From Trichopria drosophilae (Eukaryota; Arthropoda; Insecta; Hymenoptera; Diapriidae): 64,000 nt of DNA. The stretch spans positions 32,475,501 through 32,539,500 of the forward strand of contig CM059586.1 in the NCBI GenBank assembly GCA_030407085.1. Direction: 5' to 3'. Under the pieces are notes generated by a model. That model saw only the letters and a list, made by a program, of their open reading frames with translations. It was not told where the DNA came from and searched no databases. Positions 43,930 to 56,400 of this stretch are shown piece after piece (within the stretch, counting starts at the first letter, position 1; every line of letters starts with the position of its first letter). Position numbers and translations under genes: made by a program.

Positions 43930-46900
43930 AATTTTAAAAAAATGTACTAAAAAAGGACAAATGTTGGGTCGCAATTATCAAATATGATTTATGATTGCAT
44001 AATATGTATATAAATCGCAAACAAATTAATTTAATTATGGGTTTAGTACCGCTTTATTTATTACTGATATTTCTTTATAAATAAAAGACTGCATTTCATT
44101 TTATATTTTGAAATTATTGTTACTATGTTTAAAATATATAAAATGCTATTAACGTAGTTTATAGTGGTATATTGCATGTCTTAACCCATGAAGTCCAAGA
44201 TTTCTAAGATTTGTCCACATACTTATCGACGATATGTAAACCGATACGAAAATCTTACTTTTAATTTCAATATTCCTTAAAATAAAAACTTAAACTAATA
44301 AATTTAGTTAATAAAGGTTACTCATTGTTTGTTCAATATTATTAGTTCAAAAAAACATTATTTTACGAATATAATATTAATATTTATTTAGTTTTTAAAC
44401 ATTCATTTCTTTTCAATTATTATGAGCTTCACTTTAATCCCTTTCATGATTGTCTTTTATGCCATTTCTCCAAAGAAAAATAAGCTTGCTATAACTGCGT
44501 ATAAGACGTTTGATGGTAGGAGAAAGCGATTTCAGTGTGTGATTTAGAAGATTCGACAGTATTTTTACTCTAAGGAAAAAACACCAAACTACACAAACGT
44601 AATTTTTAATTATGCAATTGACTATTCTTGTTGGTTAACTAATTTTATTAAATAATTTGATAATAATTCACATTACATATGAAAAACATCTGAACTTATT
44701 TTATCGAGTTTAAAGTTAGTAAGTTGCTAAATTGTTATATTTCTGACACTTTTTCTTTACTATTTAAAAATGAATATTTGTTGATAAATGTGTCATAAAC
44801 ATAAAGAAATTAGTCTAAGAAAGTTTAACATTGTTCTCTAATTAATTTGGCTTTAAAAATATTTTTTATCGATGATTTCAAAATAGGCCTTTGACAACAT
44901 CACTTTACAAAATTACGGAATTAGCTATATTTTTATACCTCATATGATTCGATTCACAACAGTTCAGTGTTAAAACGAGTTATTCAAGATTATGTGTTAC
45001 TCATTCTAATTTATGGAATCAAAACGATCTTGTATCATCGCGAATTTAAAGATAGCGGTTTCTCTATTAAATGGCTCGAATTCCGTGTTTTTATTATCTA
45101 CCGGTCTACAAGAGGTCTATAACCTGCCAAACCTTGTTTTATATAATTTCAGACACCATTGATTAGGTGCGATTCGAAAGACAGTATTTCAAAATTCACT
45201 ATGGCTGTAGTATGATGGACATCGTACCTAATATTATAAATTTGCATAGTACATAATTTCTTAATTATGACTAATTTAAGATATACGATTACGATTGATG
45301 ATGTCTATTAAACAATGGCTCGTATGTGTCATTTTAGAGACATTTTATGTGATATTAACATTCCTTTATCGTTATTATAATGTATAGGTGTGACGTTTCA
45401 CTAATAACATATTTAAAAGCCTCTGCTCAATTCGTTCTATCTGATCAGACTTATATAAATACTGTCATTTACGAGATGGAAAATGTCACAAATAAAAATA
45501 AAATTATGATGCTAAGTATCATTTTGGCAATGTTTAGTCTGGCATCGTAATTTCAATCATCAACATTAAGCTTTCTTTTATTGTTTAGGGAATATCTTCG
45601 GTCACAACGTACTGACAGCGAACCTATTTTTGTCGAAATTTATTTATTGAGGTTTCCATTACATGCATATGAATATCCGAATGCATATTTTATTGCATTT
45701 TTGTCCTACACGGTTTATAAGTTTATTATTGATGCAGACAGAATGTCATTAACATGAAACGGACTTTATCGAATATGAAAGATCTGAAGGTATTGAACAT
45801 ATATTTCCTCCCAGTTCATATAAAATAATATATTGTGCAACAAGGGGAAAAATGTTGATCTTTGATAACACTGACAGACAAATTTAACTTTTTGGTTACC
45901 TTTGACAATCGCAATATCATTTCCGAACGAATTTTTCGAGCTGAAGTCGATGGCGTTAGCAAAATTTTCCTATCACGTCCCTTCGAGAAAAGTGAGATTA
46001 AATGTGAAAAATGTGCGTTTCTGGCTATATTTCGAGTGTTTTTGTAGCAAAACAGAAATTACAAAAATGATTAAACAATGTTATTCAATGTTGACCAACG
46101 TTTACTCCGTGGAGATAGATGAAATTAACTGTTTACTTTTTGTAAAAGTTATGTTTTTGTGTACTTTTCTTTACATTTTTGTATCATTATTATTTTGTAA
46201 ATAGGCTTTTCTCACTAATTTAGGTGAGTTTTTACAAAACTAGATTTGCAAAAATATTTTGAAAAGCTCGTCCGACATATTGCATCCGCTATTTGGAATT
46301 TGTGAAAATGTTATTTCAAATTAAATATAATTATTAAATTAAAAGTTTCACTTAAATACACCACTGTGCGCATTTTTCGATGGGTGTATAAAATAAATAC
46401 GAAGCATGAAAAATGAAAACACATTATGGATATTCCTTGGAAGTTGCCAAACTTATGGTGCGGCGGGTTATATTCCAAATTTAGCGATACTTATAGAGGT
46501 TACTAAAAAGAAGAAATAGAAATAAATTTTCGAAATGTATCGAGTTTTAAAGATTCAAAATTAAAAATTTATAAAAATGATGAAATCTGATTCACTCTGG
46601 AACAATCCTTTTTAGTACACTTATCAGTCATAAGTTACTTTACGTGTTGCTAGATGGCGTAAAAGCCAAGTAACCTAGTCGAAAGTGATATCAATTCATA
46701 CATAAAAACGTTTTTCCATACTTTATCGAATTAATTTCGATAACAGTTTTTATATGACTTTTTCCTATACGTCAAAGACAACAATATGTTACTAATATTT
46801 TTTGCAATTAATCGTGATAATTTTGTTACTGAAAATCGACAGTGATTATCTATTTTTTAGAAAATATGTTCTATGATTTAAGCAACATTAATTTTGTTTA

Positions 46901-49546
46901 TTTAATTTCATAAAATTGTGCGACGACCTTACCAGACTATAAAATAAACGCGAGGGTATTTCAGTGTATTATAACGAAAAAAAATGTAATTATGCTATTA
47001 ATAATAATGATGCATTCTTATGTCTAAAAATATTTCATAGTATGTGTATTATTAGTTAAAACCTGTTTGCATTTCTATTAAATATAAGTATTTATTTATT
47101 CAAAGAAAACGCTAATGTGTACAAAGTGAGCAAGGTTACAAAACTGGTACAGTTACCTTAGAGGCATACTGAAGTTATTTTTATACATGGATATTAACGG
47201 AAGGTGTTATCCATATTAAAATTTAGCAGTGGAATATATGATGTTGTGTAAACAAATTTTCAATGCAATAAATGATAATACAAAGTCTTTGTTGCATCAG
47301 GTATTAATGATTTGAGATCAAGACAATCTTTTTCTATTTTAATTCTCAATAACTTTTTATTTTAATTCGATTTTTAATCTAATTTTGAATAAAACGTTAA
47401 AAAATACCACAATATATCTAAGAATTCTTCTGAAAATTAGAATATTAGATCCTCAAAAAAATTAAATTTTTCTGCTAATGATATTACTCCAACCATATGG
47501 CATTTTATTTGTTGCCTTTCAAACAGTAGAAAAGGAAAAGAGGTGCTGCCAATAATTCTTTAAGGGCACTTTTTTGGGGGACTTAAAAAATGAGTTTAGA
47601 AAAACAGAATAACAAAATATTGATAATATTTCAGAAGATATAGAGTAGATAAAATATATATACTTAGCATACAATCTTAACATATTTCACCTTGTGATTA
47701 CTTATATAAAGACAGGCAAAAACATGGTGTTGTCTGTTTTTTACATTTTTTTAATTTAAAATATACAAGACTATTAAAACGAAAAATTTTCGATAAACAA
47801 CGTAGAGTTGTTTTTTTCTACGAAAAAGGTAGAATGCATCTGCTTCGAATTATCAGGGGTAACATTGAAAAAGATGTACGAACATGAAACATTTTATAAA
47901 TTGGATCCGCCATTTCGAATTTCAAAATTATTTGTAAATTTAAAAACTAGTGGTTTCGATCGAGCAGTCTTTGGCTTACGTACTCATAGATTAGGCAGGG
48001 TTTGGTATAGTCTCAACTATTTAATTGACTACAGAAAAAACAGTAAAAATTCATTTTCAAAACTTTGACTCTCAGCACATGTCATCCGGAGAATTGTTAT
48101 ATAACATATTTATAAATACGCATCTTCTTAGGTGTTTTTTATACATTAAGGCATATTCGTGCTTTAATAAACAAATAACAATAAACTAAGACCTAAAAAG
48201 CTCTACTTCGCACGCAGTGCCAATCTTATATCACGGTTTTCTTTTAAAAAACCTTATGCTAGAACATACTGGACAGGTCAAGTTGATTATTTTTATGTTC
48301 GTTCATATTCTACTGTATCATCATTGATTTTACGAAGTGCATATATCTTTCTTGCAGGAAATTTGAGACTCTAACTTTTTTGTTTTAAACATTTTTTTAT
48401 GAGATTCTTTCATATTTATTCTTTGTTTATGGCATAATCGTTGACTTTACGAAGAAAGTGCATATAAACTTTCGTGTAGAGAATTTTATGGTCTATCTTC
48501 TTTTTTTTAGAAGCATTTTTTTGTGTAATTTGTAATTTTGACAGGAAACGGAAAGAACGTATTTTTTTCATTTGTTTTGTTCTACTGCCTTATAATCTAG
48601 TAGGGATCGTCTCTAAAAATTAATAAGATCTAAATTACGACATACCAAACTCATAAAGATGCTTGATCTATAAAATAGGTTATACCGTTCCAGAGATATT
48701 GCGAAACAAAAAAACTGGGACGTACATACAAGATCACTAACAACAATTTTTTTAATGTTTTTTTTTAGTTCTTTAGAGTCTGAAACATAGACTTTTGATG
48801 AAAAACTATAGAGTAATTTTTATTTTACGAGGTGACCAAAGTCACCTCGGGTCAAAGTAATTTAGTTTTTACATATAATATATGACTTAAAATTTCAACA
48901 TATTCCCAATGCTATATTTTTCAAATCAAGCTTACGAAAAATTGGCAATGCCTTACAGATGATTCTTGACAGCTATATTGATCTGCTAATAACAGTGATT
49001 TTTCAATTCATTGGCGCAACGATGGAACGCTCCTCGCATAAACGTTTTACTCTCTCTGAGTAAAGCTGATTTTTAGCACAGTTTGTTTTTTTCATTATGT
49101 AATACTGAATAAGACATAACAAGCCGAAATAGCATATTTAAAAGGTTATTTTTTAAGTGATATATCCAATTACTAAAATGGCTTAGTTCTTAGAGTTTTT
49201 TTCTCATTTTTACCAGAGACACATATTTAAGTAGCATATTTTTACAATTTGTTATAATTTTCTATAAATAAGTAAACTGTCCGTTATTTAATAATATTTG
49301 TGACGTTTCCATAAAGATTTTGTAAATTCTGTATAAAACATTTTCACCAGCATATAAAAATGTAAAAATGTCTCAATTGAATAACATATATAACTACAAT
49401 TATGGATTACAATGTCTTCATATTTCAGCGCTTCGAAAATTACATTATTTGTACATTCATTTGGATTACAGGTATTGTATAAAATATTTTATATTTAACT
49501 TTATTGGTTTAGGTTTAGGTCAAGTCTTTTCTTGAATTTTTTTGTG
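43930..49546. other. 5.6 kb of AT-rich intergenic DNA, no gene supported
   Basis: Open stretches at 45862-46204 and 47808-48068 show no domain motif, and the second overlaps GGATCCGCCAT-family repeat sequence. No RNA gene or clear element was found. Confidence 0.45.
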
Positions 49547-50167
49547 CACAGAAAATAATTCTTGATAAATTTGACAACTTTTTAACGGCTGAAAGTATTT
49601 CAATAGGTCCTCAACTTAAAATATATTTAGAGGAATTAAATTTTGAAAGCTCGTTTGAATAAATTAAAAAAAAATTCTCGTAGCTTCATTACCTAGTAAA
49701 CAAAGAAGAATGAAGGGTCGGTTTTACTTAATTTTCAGTTGATTTAACTTCTTTATAAATCAACATAATTGCTTAATTTTATAATTGCATAACTGCAACT
49801 TATAAAAGTTCGTTGAGGATCTATTGAAACACATAGAGTATTTAAAATTTAATCAAATGTACTACATCTTCATGAATATTTTTTAGGGGAATTATATTTA
49901 GTGGAAATCTATTGGCGGTTTCTTTTTATCGTATTAGTATGTGCCTCTTTATGTTTATTCCATAGTACAGCATTTCTTGATTTTTAATATTTTTCGGTAC
50001 TGTCTAAATATTGACGTCAATTTAATTATATTAAATATTAACTTAAATATAAACTGTAAAATTAACAACATTAACGGTTATTCAAACGAAAAAAAGTAGT
50101 TGTTACATAACTGTCCTTTGAACTTCCCAATCTAGTTAAATTTGTCACGTTGGTTTTTTTCAATGTA
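49547..50167. mobile_element. MITE, second copy of the 25.3-kb family
   Basis: It starts CACAGAAAATAATTC and ends GGTTTTTTTCAATGTA. Internal blocks (GACAACTTTTTAAC, GTCCTCAACT, GTATTAGTATGTGCCTCTTT, ACAGCATTTCTTGAT) follow copy 1 in the same order. It is more diverged than copy 1, and its terminal CACTG is mutated. Confidence 0.65.
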
Positions 50168-52899
50168 ATATAGTTCAACCAAATCAACCTTTGGTCATTA
50201 TAAAATAACACAGCACATCTATGGATATGACCCTAAGATCACTTTAAGAAATGAAGAAGACGGTTGAACCATTGGCATAGTAATAAAAAGCATGTAAAAT
50301 ATGACGAATACAAACCGACTTGGTAGGGATCTAGGTGATGGCCGAAGTTATATATATGCTGGAAAATAGTATACAACATTATTTTTTAATTAGCATATTA
50401 TTTAATATCTATATCACAATTAAAATAAATGAAATATCTGAACTTTAGAAATGGACAATGCCCATTGTGATTAAAAGTAGGAAAATGAATAACATTTATT
50501 TTCTCACAACAATAAAAAATTACAGGAATGTATGTTAATTAAAACCATTCCAATGATATTTTCAAGAAATTTTACAATTTATTTACCTGCTGAATTGAAA
50601 TGTTCGACACATCAAATCCTCGGGAACACTACACCCGAAGTTCAGCTATAAGTACTACAAAAAATTGCCGAATGAAAAATAACGATAAACTCGCTGCTAA
50701 GAATATTGCGAATATTGTTATACTTAATTTCAAAAACAATTGTTCCAAATTTATTTTTCCACAGAAACGTTTTTTTTCTGTTGTTAATCAATATATTTTG
50801 TATTTTATAAACCTTTCTGCACAAACATAGTATTACAAAATTAATATATGAACATTGCATTTATACATATTATGCAGTATACATGCACAGAAAACTATGA
50901 TACAGTATGACAATGGACGAAAATGGAAATCCATTTTTGCAATGAAAGAGGCTGAAGCCTGCAAAATTCAACAAGCTCACCTAACGGTGGCGAAGCTTAC
51001 TACTTAACGATTAGTTTAGATATTACTGATTTTAGTTAAACATTATAAGTTTAAAAACTTGTTTAATTGGTTACTTCGAAAATCCTGTATAAACTGTCAT
51101 GTTTTCAATGATTATTCAATTTCTTTGAGAATAAATTTACTGAAAATACAATGTCGAAAGGTATACTGCAAATTTTAAAACACAATTAGTACAAAATGTA
51201 CTTTAACTCTTAAAATATGATTTAGTTTTCTTCAGATTAGACCTACAAGGGAATCAGACCCAATCTGGCTTCATTTAGGGCGGATCATTTAAAAAAATTG
51301 AATGAATGAAAATTAAATACGTCTTTCACAAAGATTATTTGCAATACATAACCTATATTTATACACTATTCATGCCCTGGTACCACTTGAAAAGGACCTC
51401 GAAAGAGCCCAGTAATATTGGCGAATATATTTTAATAAACATTATTTTTTTCGATTAATTTTTATTTCATTCAAAATGTCGACCTTATTATGGAATTTTA
51501 ATCAACGGGAAAACAAATAAAAGTAAATCAAATATTTATACTTAAAATATAATGGTTTTTAAAAATAGAATATCGGAAATGACGGCTTTTATGGAGTAAT
51601 TTTGTTCAATATTTCGAGTTTGGATTATGAAAATTGTATAATATTTATAGACGAAATAAATATTTGTCATACCATTTTTCGTCTTTCCAATTTTTGTCTG
51701 GTATATTCAGTTTTGAACTCTCGATCACGATTTCAGAACCAACTCCAAACAAAAACTCAAAATACCTAATGTCAGCGTATCGATAGATTATTTTTTTTGT
51801 AATGAAATGTTCAAATCTTTTGAAATTGCAAATTTTAGTCGCATTTGAAATCCGCTGCCCAATTATTTAAGTGTTTATTTCAATATCTAAGAATTATACA
51901 ATCCATGTATATAGTAAACATAAACATTTTATTCATATTTTATGTTTATTTCCGTTTCCGGCTGGAAATTCGAAAAAACATCACCCCAAAAGAAAAAAAA
52001 GGTTTTTTAGAACACATTTGACATTACTAATGCGATTTTTTATTTTTCATCATTTTTAGCAATGTTATTCGAAAAAGCACTCTTCAAAATAGTCATTAAG
52101 ATATTTTTGCATTTATTTTATAATGTTTTACAGAATAAAAGTTGCTACAGACTTGCATCCTGGGCGTTAATTTGTCTGAGCTAAGTAATTCATTTAAATG
52201 ATAGATATTCACTAACAAGGGTTATTCGAACGAGTGAAGATATTTTCTGGTTAATAAAAATGCCGTTTTACATCAATAAAATTCATCCGTTTTTCTAGTT
52301 AAATCAATTCAGAAATCCGATTACTGTAACAAGAAAACGAGCTGAATCGTTTCTGGAACGCACAGTGCATGCACGTCCAAGGCAATTATTCCCAGTTCAA
52401 ATACGTGCCCGATCCGGTAGGCGTAGGTGTCATCAACGTCATTATTATTTTCCCGTTGAAAAATCTTGACAGAAATAAACATTCCATTTAAGAGTCAGCA
52501 AGTTATTACGCTTATCAGTTTTTAATATACCGTAATCGTAAATTAAATTGCCGCGGAGTATATAACGTGAGAACCCTGTCATGAGAAACACTTGTAATCG
52601 ACTTTGAAAATACCCGGATATTAATTGCTCGTGGCTACGGCTAATAGAAAATATATCGAAATTACCAGTAACTTGGGATTCGATAATATTCTTTAAGGTA
52701 ATCAATTAATTTTATGGAATCTTATATAAATAAACATAATGAAAAATACGAGTCTCGAAATTATATGTATTGTAAATACTTGCTCCTTCCATACCTTACA
52801 TAATTGATTTTACATAATTAATTTATGTAAAATGTCCAATTGAAAGATATAAATGCGGGAATATGATTTTTCAAGAGGCAATAAAAAGCGAGCCTCTAA
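50168..52899. other. Intergenic, no gene seen
   Basis: AT-rich. Open stretches at 50600-50830 and 52445-52705 have no recognisable motif. GC content begins to rise near 52,350. Confidence 0.45.
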
Positions 52900-54958
52900 G
52901 TAATAACGAAGGTGGATGAGAAAAATGGATGTACTTGAAGAGTTGTGAATGGTTAACGAAACAATTACCGTATTATTCGAATGGTTGCGCAATGGACGAT
53001 CGATAGTATCAACGGGAACAATTCGATAAAGCGGCACATATGTTGGAAGTGTAGGTTCGCAATGTCCTTAATAAAGCGTTTATCTCGAGCGCAGCGCCGC
53101 TCAACGATCCCGGAGCCTTGACACCAAAATGAAAATAAAAAGTCCTTTGGCTTCGAAAAGTTTGGAAGCGGGAATTTGGCCGCCATATTGATCGACATAA
53201 CGCGAAAATACCTCGCGCGCTATTGTAACGCGCGCCGACATTGGACGTAGCCCGGTAATAACATTCAAGCGCTCGGTAGCGAAAGTATTTCAGTTCCGCC
53301 ATGACGTAACGCGGTGAAAGAGATTTTTATAACAACTTTTGAATATCAATGATAACGACATTGGCGCGACATTGGCGGAACCGGGTAGCGTTCCGTCGAC
53401 GTCCCTTCTAACGTTCGTTTCGATCCGATTTCCAGAAACTTGTCGACGTTCACACATTCGATTCCCTGGCTCGGTTCGCATATGCTCGCAATGATGCAAC
53501 GTATTATAGCGAGAAAGTGTTCTCCATTATGTGCGAGATGTAATAATCCGCCAGGAGGTAAGAAAGGCCGCCGCCGCTGCCGCCACCGCACCTGGAGAAC
53601 GGTCTTTTCCACCAGTAGCAGGACCCGTGGGGAAACTGAAATGAGGATCTGATCGGGACCTGACTAGCTTTTCCTACTCTCTGTACTAATCCGGTCCGAA
53701 AATGTCCAGGACCATACTAGCAACAGGTGCGACCTATTTGGAAACGGTTATGATAGGTCTTTTGTTCATGCCAAGTGTACAATATTCCTGATGCCAAAAC
53801 TCTCTGGAGGAGAAAAGGGGAGTAGGGAGATTGGTCTCGTCCAATTTTTATTTATACATAGTAGGCCCCAAATTAGCACTTCCAAAGCTTGTCCGATTGA
53901 TTCGCCGCGTATATCCCGCGAACGGGACAAGATTTGGACGTATAATGAATGTGCTGGATACATATGACCACTTTTTTAGGGACCATGTTAGCATAAGGAC
54001 ATGGACGTCATAGTAATAGTATCAACCACGATATTTTTTATAGTTAAACTTGAGTGATTATTGGAAATATGGATGCAGTTGCAATAATGTCGTCATAACA
54101 GATACCCCTAACATCACTCCTATTATAGTCAAGTCAATGTCCACATTTTGCTCCTGATTTAAATTATGGACGAAATTGTGGAATGTATCCTTAATGCCAA
54201 GCAGGGGCGCGAAGGGTTTAATAACATCCAGAACCCAAATAGGATGCCTTCTAATGTTCTCTGACTTTCCCTCTGATAGTCAAATAACAATAATCCCACT
54301 ATATTTAATCATAATTCACTCCTGGTTTATATAGGTCCTTGTCAGACCGAAGACTACCCAACAGCGTTTCCCATGAGGAGTCGCGAAATCCCACAATGCT
54401 GGACGAAATAAAAAAGGTCGATGGGCGTTATTATCAAACCAGGGGAAAAGTGGTTGGCGGGTTATTCCTTGGTTGAAAAGCGAAAGATTTCATGCAATTT
54501 GTTGCAAGACTATTTCAGGCTGATTCGAAAGTCTAGGTGATAAGATCAAAAGTAACGCGTTTCAAGGTTAGGCGCGAGGCGCGGATAGGAGAGTGTCGGG
54601 TTCTCTCAGGACGATCGGACAGGATCGGATTGGAGTGCACTTGGTTCACCAGGAGGAGAAGGAGGAGATGGTGGAGGTGGTGCCCGGACTATGAGCGATT
54701 CGCGAACTGGAGGCTGTTGCTGAAACGTATCGCTGGCGGCGGGCGCCGTGCCCCGGTTGAGACGCGTTGCTGGCTGGAGAACGACGAAATACCTAGGTGG
54801 GTATAGAATAGCTGCGCCGATGAAAGAGCTGGTACCACGCTGGCGAGGTAGAGGTAGGAATGGCCTCGGCGATGGTGACGGTGGAGGAGGATCGGCGTAA
54901 ATGGTGGAGGTATAGTTGCTAGAATGGTTAACACTCCCTTCTTTGTTGCAGCTCTGGT

Positions 54959-55019
54959 AGAAAGGTGACTATACCCAGAAGACGTATTGAGCACGCCTTG
55001 CGTACTCAGTCACCTTTCT
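54959..55019. repeat. Perfect 12-bp inverted repeat (hairpin) in the GC-rich island
   Basis: AGAAAGGTGACT at 54959-54970 is exactly inverted as AGTCACCTTTCT at 55008-55019, with a 37-base loop. If transcribed it would form a stem in the 5' UTR upstream of the ATG at 55290. Confidence 0.7.
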
Positions 55020-55289
55020 CTCATCGCGACCGTAACATATGTTTCGCGACGTCAATGACGCTCCATCTTCGAACGCGTGGCTTTTGAGGAAGCGACACTG
55101 ACACGCGGATTCGTGCGTGCACCGTTTGGTCCAAATCCCGGAAGTGCCGGAAGACCTACAAGAATACGAGCCGGCCTGGTACCGACAGTCCCCCGGTGTG
55201 CCAAAGTCATCCCAGTGGATGGAATAATTCTTCTAAGGACGGATCCGACCTCTTGCAAAAGCCCCGACTAGTTACGTGAACCAAAGAAG

Positions 55290-55341
55290 ATGCTATTAGC
55301 GGGAAGCATACTCTTTCTACTGACTGTCGTATCCAGGATAA
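55290..55341 (+). CDS. Candidate first coding exon encoding a signal peptide, gene unidentified
   Basis: ATG at 55290 has A at -3 and an in-frame TAG seven codons upstream (55269-55271). The frame reads MLLAGSILFLLTVVSRI, a textbook signal peptide with a hydrophobic core and small residues, and then meets a consensus donor (GTAAGTACC, 55342) in phase 1. The GC/CpG-rich setting fits a promoter-proximal exon. The next exon is not visible in the following 8.7 kb, which fits a long first intron of a secreted or membrane protein gene. The product cannot be named. Confidence 0.5.
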
Positions 55342-56400
55342 GTAAGTACCGTCAATCCTTATTTCCACGAAAGAATTCCCCAGGTCCCTGTTCCACGGTA
55401 CTTGTATTTCCTCGCTGGGTTTGTCGGGGTCTTGATTTTTTGCCGACGCGGGGGAGAAAACGCTCGGTACCGATCTCCACGAAGGGAAACAACAACATTC
55501 GTCATTCCTTTTCCTTTTCGCGCGGTACCGAGATTCGATCCTTTATTCGAGGTTTGTAATGGACTCTTTGCACATTACTCACTCGGCGCTTGGCCTGTCC
55601 CTGTGTCCGTGTAAGAGTAAAATGTTGGTCTCCGCACTCGGACAGCTCTTTGACCTTCGATCTTGGGCCGGCATTGCGCGATGCACCGTTCTTCCAGCTT
55701 CATTTGCCTTTTCTTCAGCTCAGGTTTCGCGGATCGAGGCGAATCGCGCTTTAATTGCCTCGTTTCATCGTTATTCGAATGCCAGGCATTTTTTTCTTCG
55801 CCTTTCGATGTTCGCGCGAGTGCAAGCTGTTATATAGTTTACGGGCGTGCATGTATGGCTATATACGGTCCGCATGGGGCAGCCCGCAATTCTGCTCGCG
55901 CTAGTAGGACGAGGCGACATGTCGCCGATACTGTCTCACGTCGCTTTCATAATTACGAATTATTCGGTACACGAAGTACCGATCGCGACCTTTTTTCCCC
56001 GATCTCGAACAATGACACTCTTGCGTTACGCATCCGCTCGGAAAAACTCCTCTCTCCCTGGTTATCGCGAGAAAATGTTGGGTGGTTTGAAAATTCCCTC
56101 CGCCAACATTATGCAACCGATCGTTTCTTGCCACGCAAAAAGCGGCTCAAAATTATTGTAACGCCTTGCATTCAAGTATTTAACCGCTATTGAACAATCG
56201 GCAACTCCTTTTTTTTTAAGGGGAACACACGCGGTGATCTTTTGCAAAATACACCTCGCTTTTTGAAGGTAAATGCGATTACTTTCAATTACGTAAAAAC
56301 TCGAGTTGCGCGCGGTAATATGCGCTGCACGTTTCAACCAGGATTCATTCCAGAACCGATCGAAATAAACGCGAGTATAAAAAAAATGCATTTCATTTTA

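Larger units (their letters stand above)
52900..56400. promoter_or_regulatory. GC- and CpG-rich island, likely promoter/5' region of a gene
   Basis: This is the only long stretch where GC approaches half of the bases and CpG is common (for example GCGCGCTATTGTAACGCGCG at 53215-53234, CCGCCGCCGCTGCCGCCACC near 53570, and GGA/GGT-rich runs at 54,650-54,900). Many long open frames overlap on both strands here, which is expected of GC-rich non-coding DNA. With the candidate first exon at 55290 it is best read as promoter plus 5' UTR. An Inr-like TCAGTC lies at 55006-55011. Confidence 0.5.

Noticed and set aside
47808..48068. 86-codon frame as a gene
   Set aside because: It contains GGATCCGCCAT-family repeat sequence and has no domain pattern.
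53290..56200. Numerous open frames of 60-176 codons on both strands
   Set aside because: GC-rich DNA has few chance stops; frames overlap on opposite strands, show no domains, and the longest (55663-56193) has no family pattern and lies just after a consensus splice donor.
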